This document shows, in pieces, positions 5,687-5,758 of a stretch of DNA of 5,758 bases (the first letter of the stretch is position 1; the number at the start of each line of letters is the position of its first letter). Source of the DNA: Desulfobacteraceae bacterium (GTDB lineage Bacteria > Desulfobacterota > Desulfobacteria > Desulfobacterales > Desulfobacteraceae); the NCBI GenBank assembly GCA_022712835.1, contig JAFLJU010000479.1:1-5758 (forward strand), given 5' to 3'. The position numbers were made by a program, and so were the translations under genes. A model generated the notes under the pieces. It was not told where the DNA came from. It searched no databases and saw nothing but the letters and a program-made list of their open reading frames with translations.

Positions 5687-5758
5687 CTATTTCACAGGGG
5701 GGCTGATCGCGAACTCATTCATTTTGTATAACAGTGTTTTGTAGCTGATCTTGAGTAT
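5687..5758 (-). CDS. C-terminal end of a Fis-type HTH regulator, probably NtrC-family sigma54 activator (partial)
   Basis: The minus strand is open from the window edge to TAG at 5689-5687, giving the last 23 residues, ILKISYKTLLYKMNEF followed by AISPPVK. The stretch I-S-Y-K-T-L-L-Y-K-M-x-E-F is the recognition helix of the Fis-type (HTH_8) DNA-binding domain that closes NtrC-like sigma54-dependent activators, which typically read LGISxxTLxxKLxxYGI. The signature AAA+ ATPase and any receiver or sensor domain are off the window, so the subclass is unknown; a Fis or other HTH_8 protein is possible. It lies 221 bp upstream of livK in the same direction, so it may regulate the operon, or simply be its upstream neighbour. 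The fragment is too short to be picked up by usual ORF length limits. Confidence 0.75.
   Translation of the reverse strand: MLKISYKTLLYKMNEFAISPPVK

Overview
The window carries one complete, conventionally ordered branched-chain amino acid (HAAT-type) ABC transporter operon on the minus strand, livK-livH-livM-livG-livF, flanked by the cut ends of two other genes. All five subunits of a working importer are present: a periplasmic binding protein (LivK), two membrane permeases (LivH, LivM) and two cytoplasmic ATPases (LivG, LivF). The exported binding protein has a Sec signal peptide and no lipobox cysteine, which points to a Gram-negative (diderm) cell. The moderate GC content, the style of the proteins and a Fis-type regulator end next door would suit a Desulfobacterota (former Deltaproteobacteria) host. 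That taxonomic guess comes from general resemblance only, not from a search.

Layout from left to right. 1-231 (+) is the C-terminal end of a MalY/PatB-type PLP aminotransferase or C-S lyase. 282-316 is a perfect 13-bp stem that can terminate transcription from both sides, between this gene and the convergent operon. 333-1046 (-) is livF, 1046-1819 (-) livG and 1822-3144 (-) livM; these three are tightly coupled (1-nt overlap, then a 2-nt gap). 3145-3247 is an AT-rich gap with a good sigma70-like promoter facing livM. 3248-4183 (-) is livH. 4184-4289 is a gap with an 18-bp perfect hairpin. 4290-5465 (-) is livK. 5466-5686 is the livK upstream region, with a promoter candidate lying inside a 36-bp interrupted palindrome, a few repeated CTATGT motifs and one doubtful 23-codon ORF. 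5687-5758 (-) is the last 23 codons of a gene ending in a Fis-type helix-turn-helix, most likely an NtrC-family sigma54-dependent regulator.

How it works together: LivK would capture the amino acid in the periplasm and deliver it to the LivH-LivM channel, which LivG and LivF drive with ATP. The livK-livH hairpin probably allows more binding protein than membrane subunits to be made, and the livH-livM promoter candidate could top up livMGF. The regulator cut by the right edge is co-oriented with livK and may control the operon, although no convincing sigma54 promoter is visible in front of livK.

I see no CRISPR array, mobile element, tRNA or rRNA, and no clear sign of a previously undescribed system. 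The points worth a second look are regulatory: the palindrome over the livK promoter, the internal promoter, the intercistronic hairpin and the regulator fragment.
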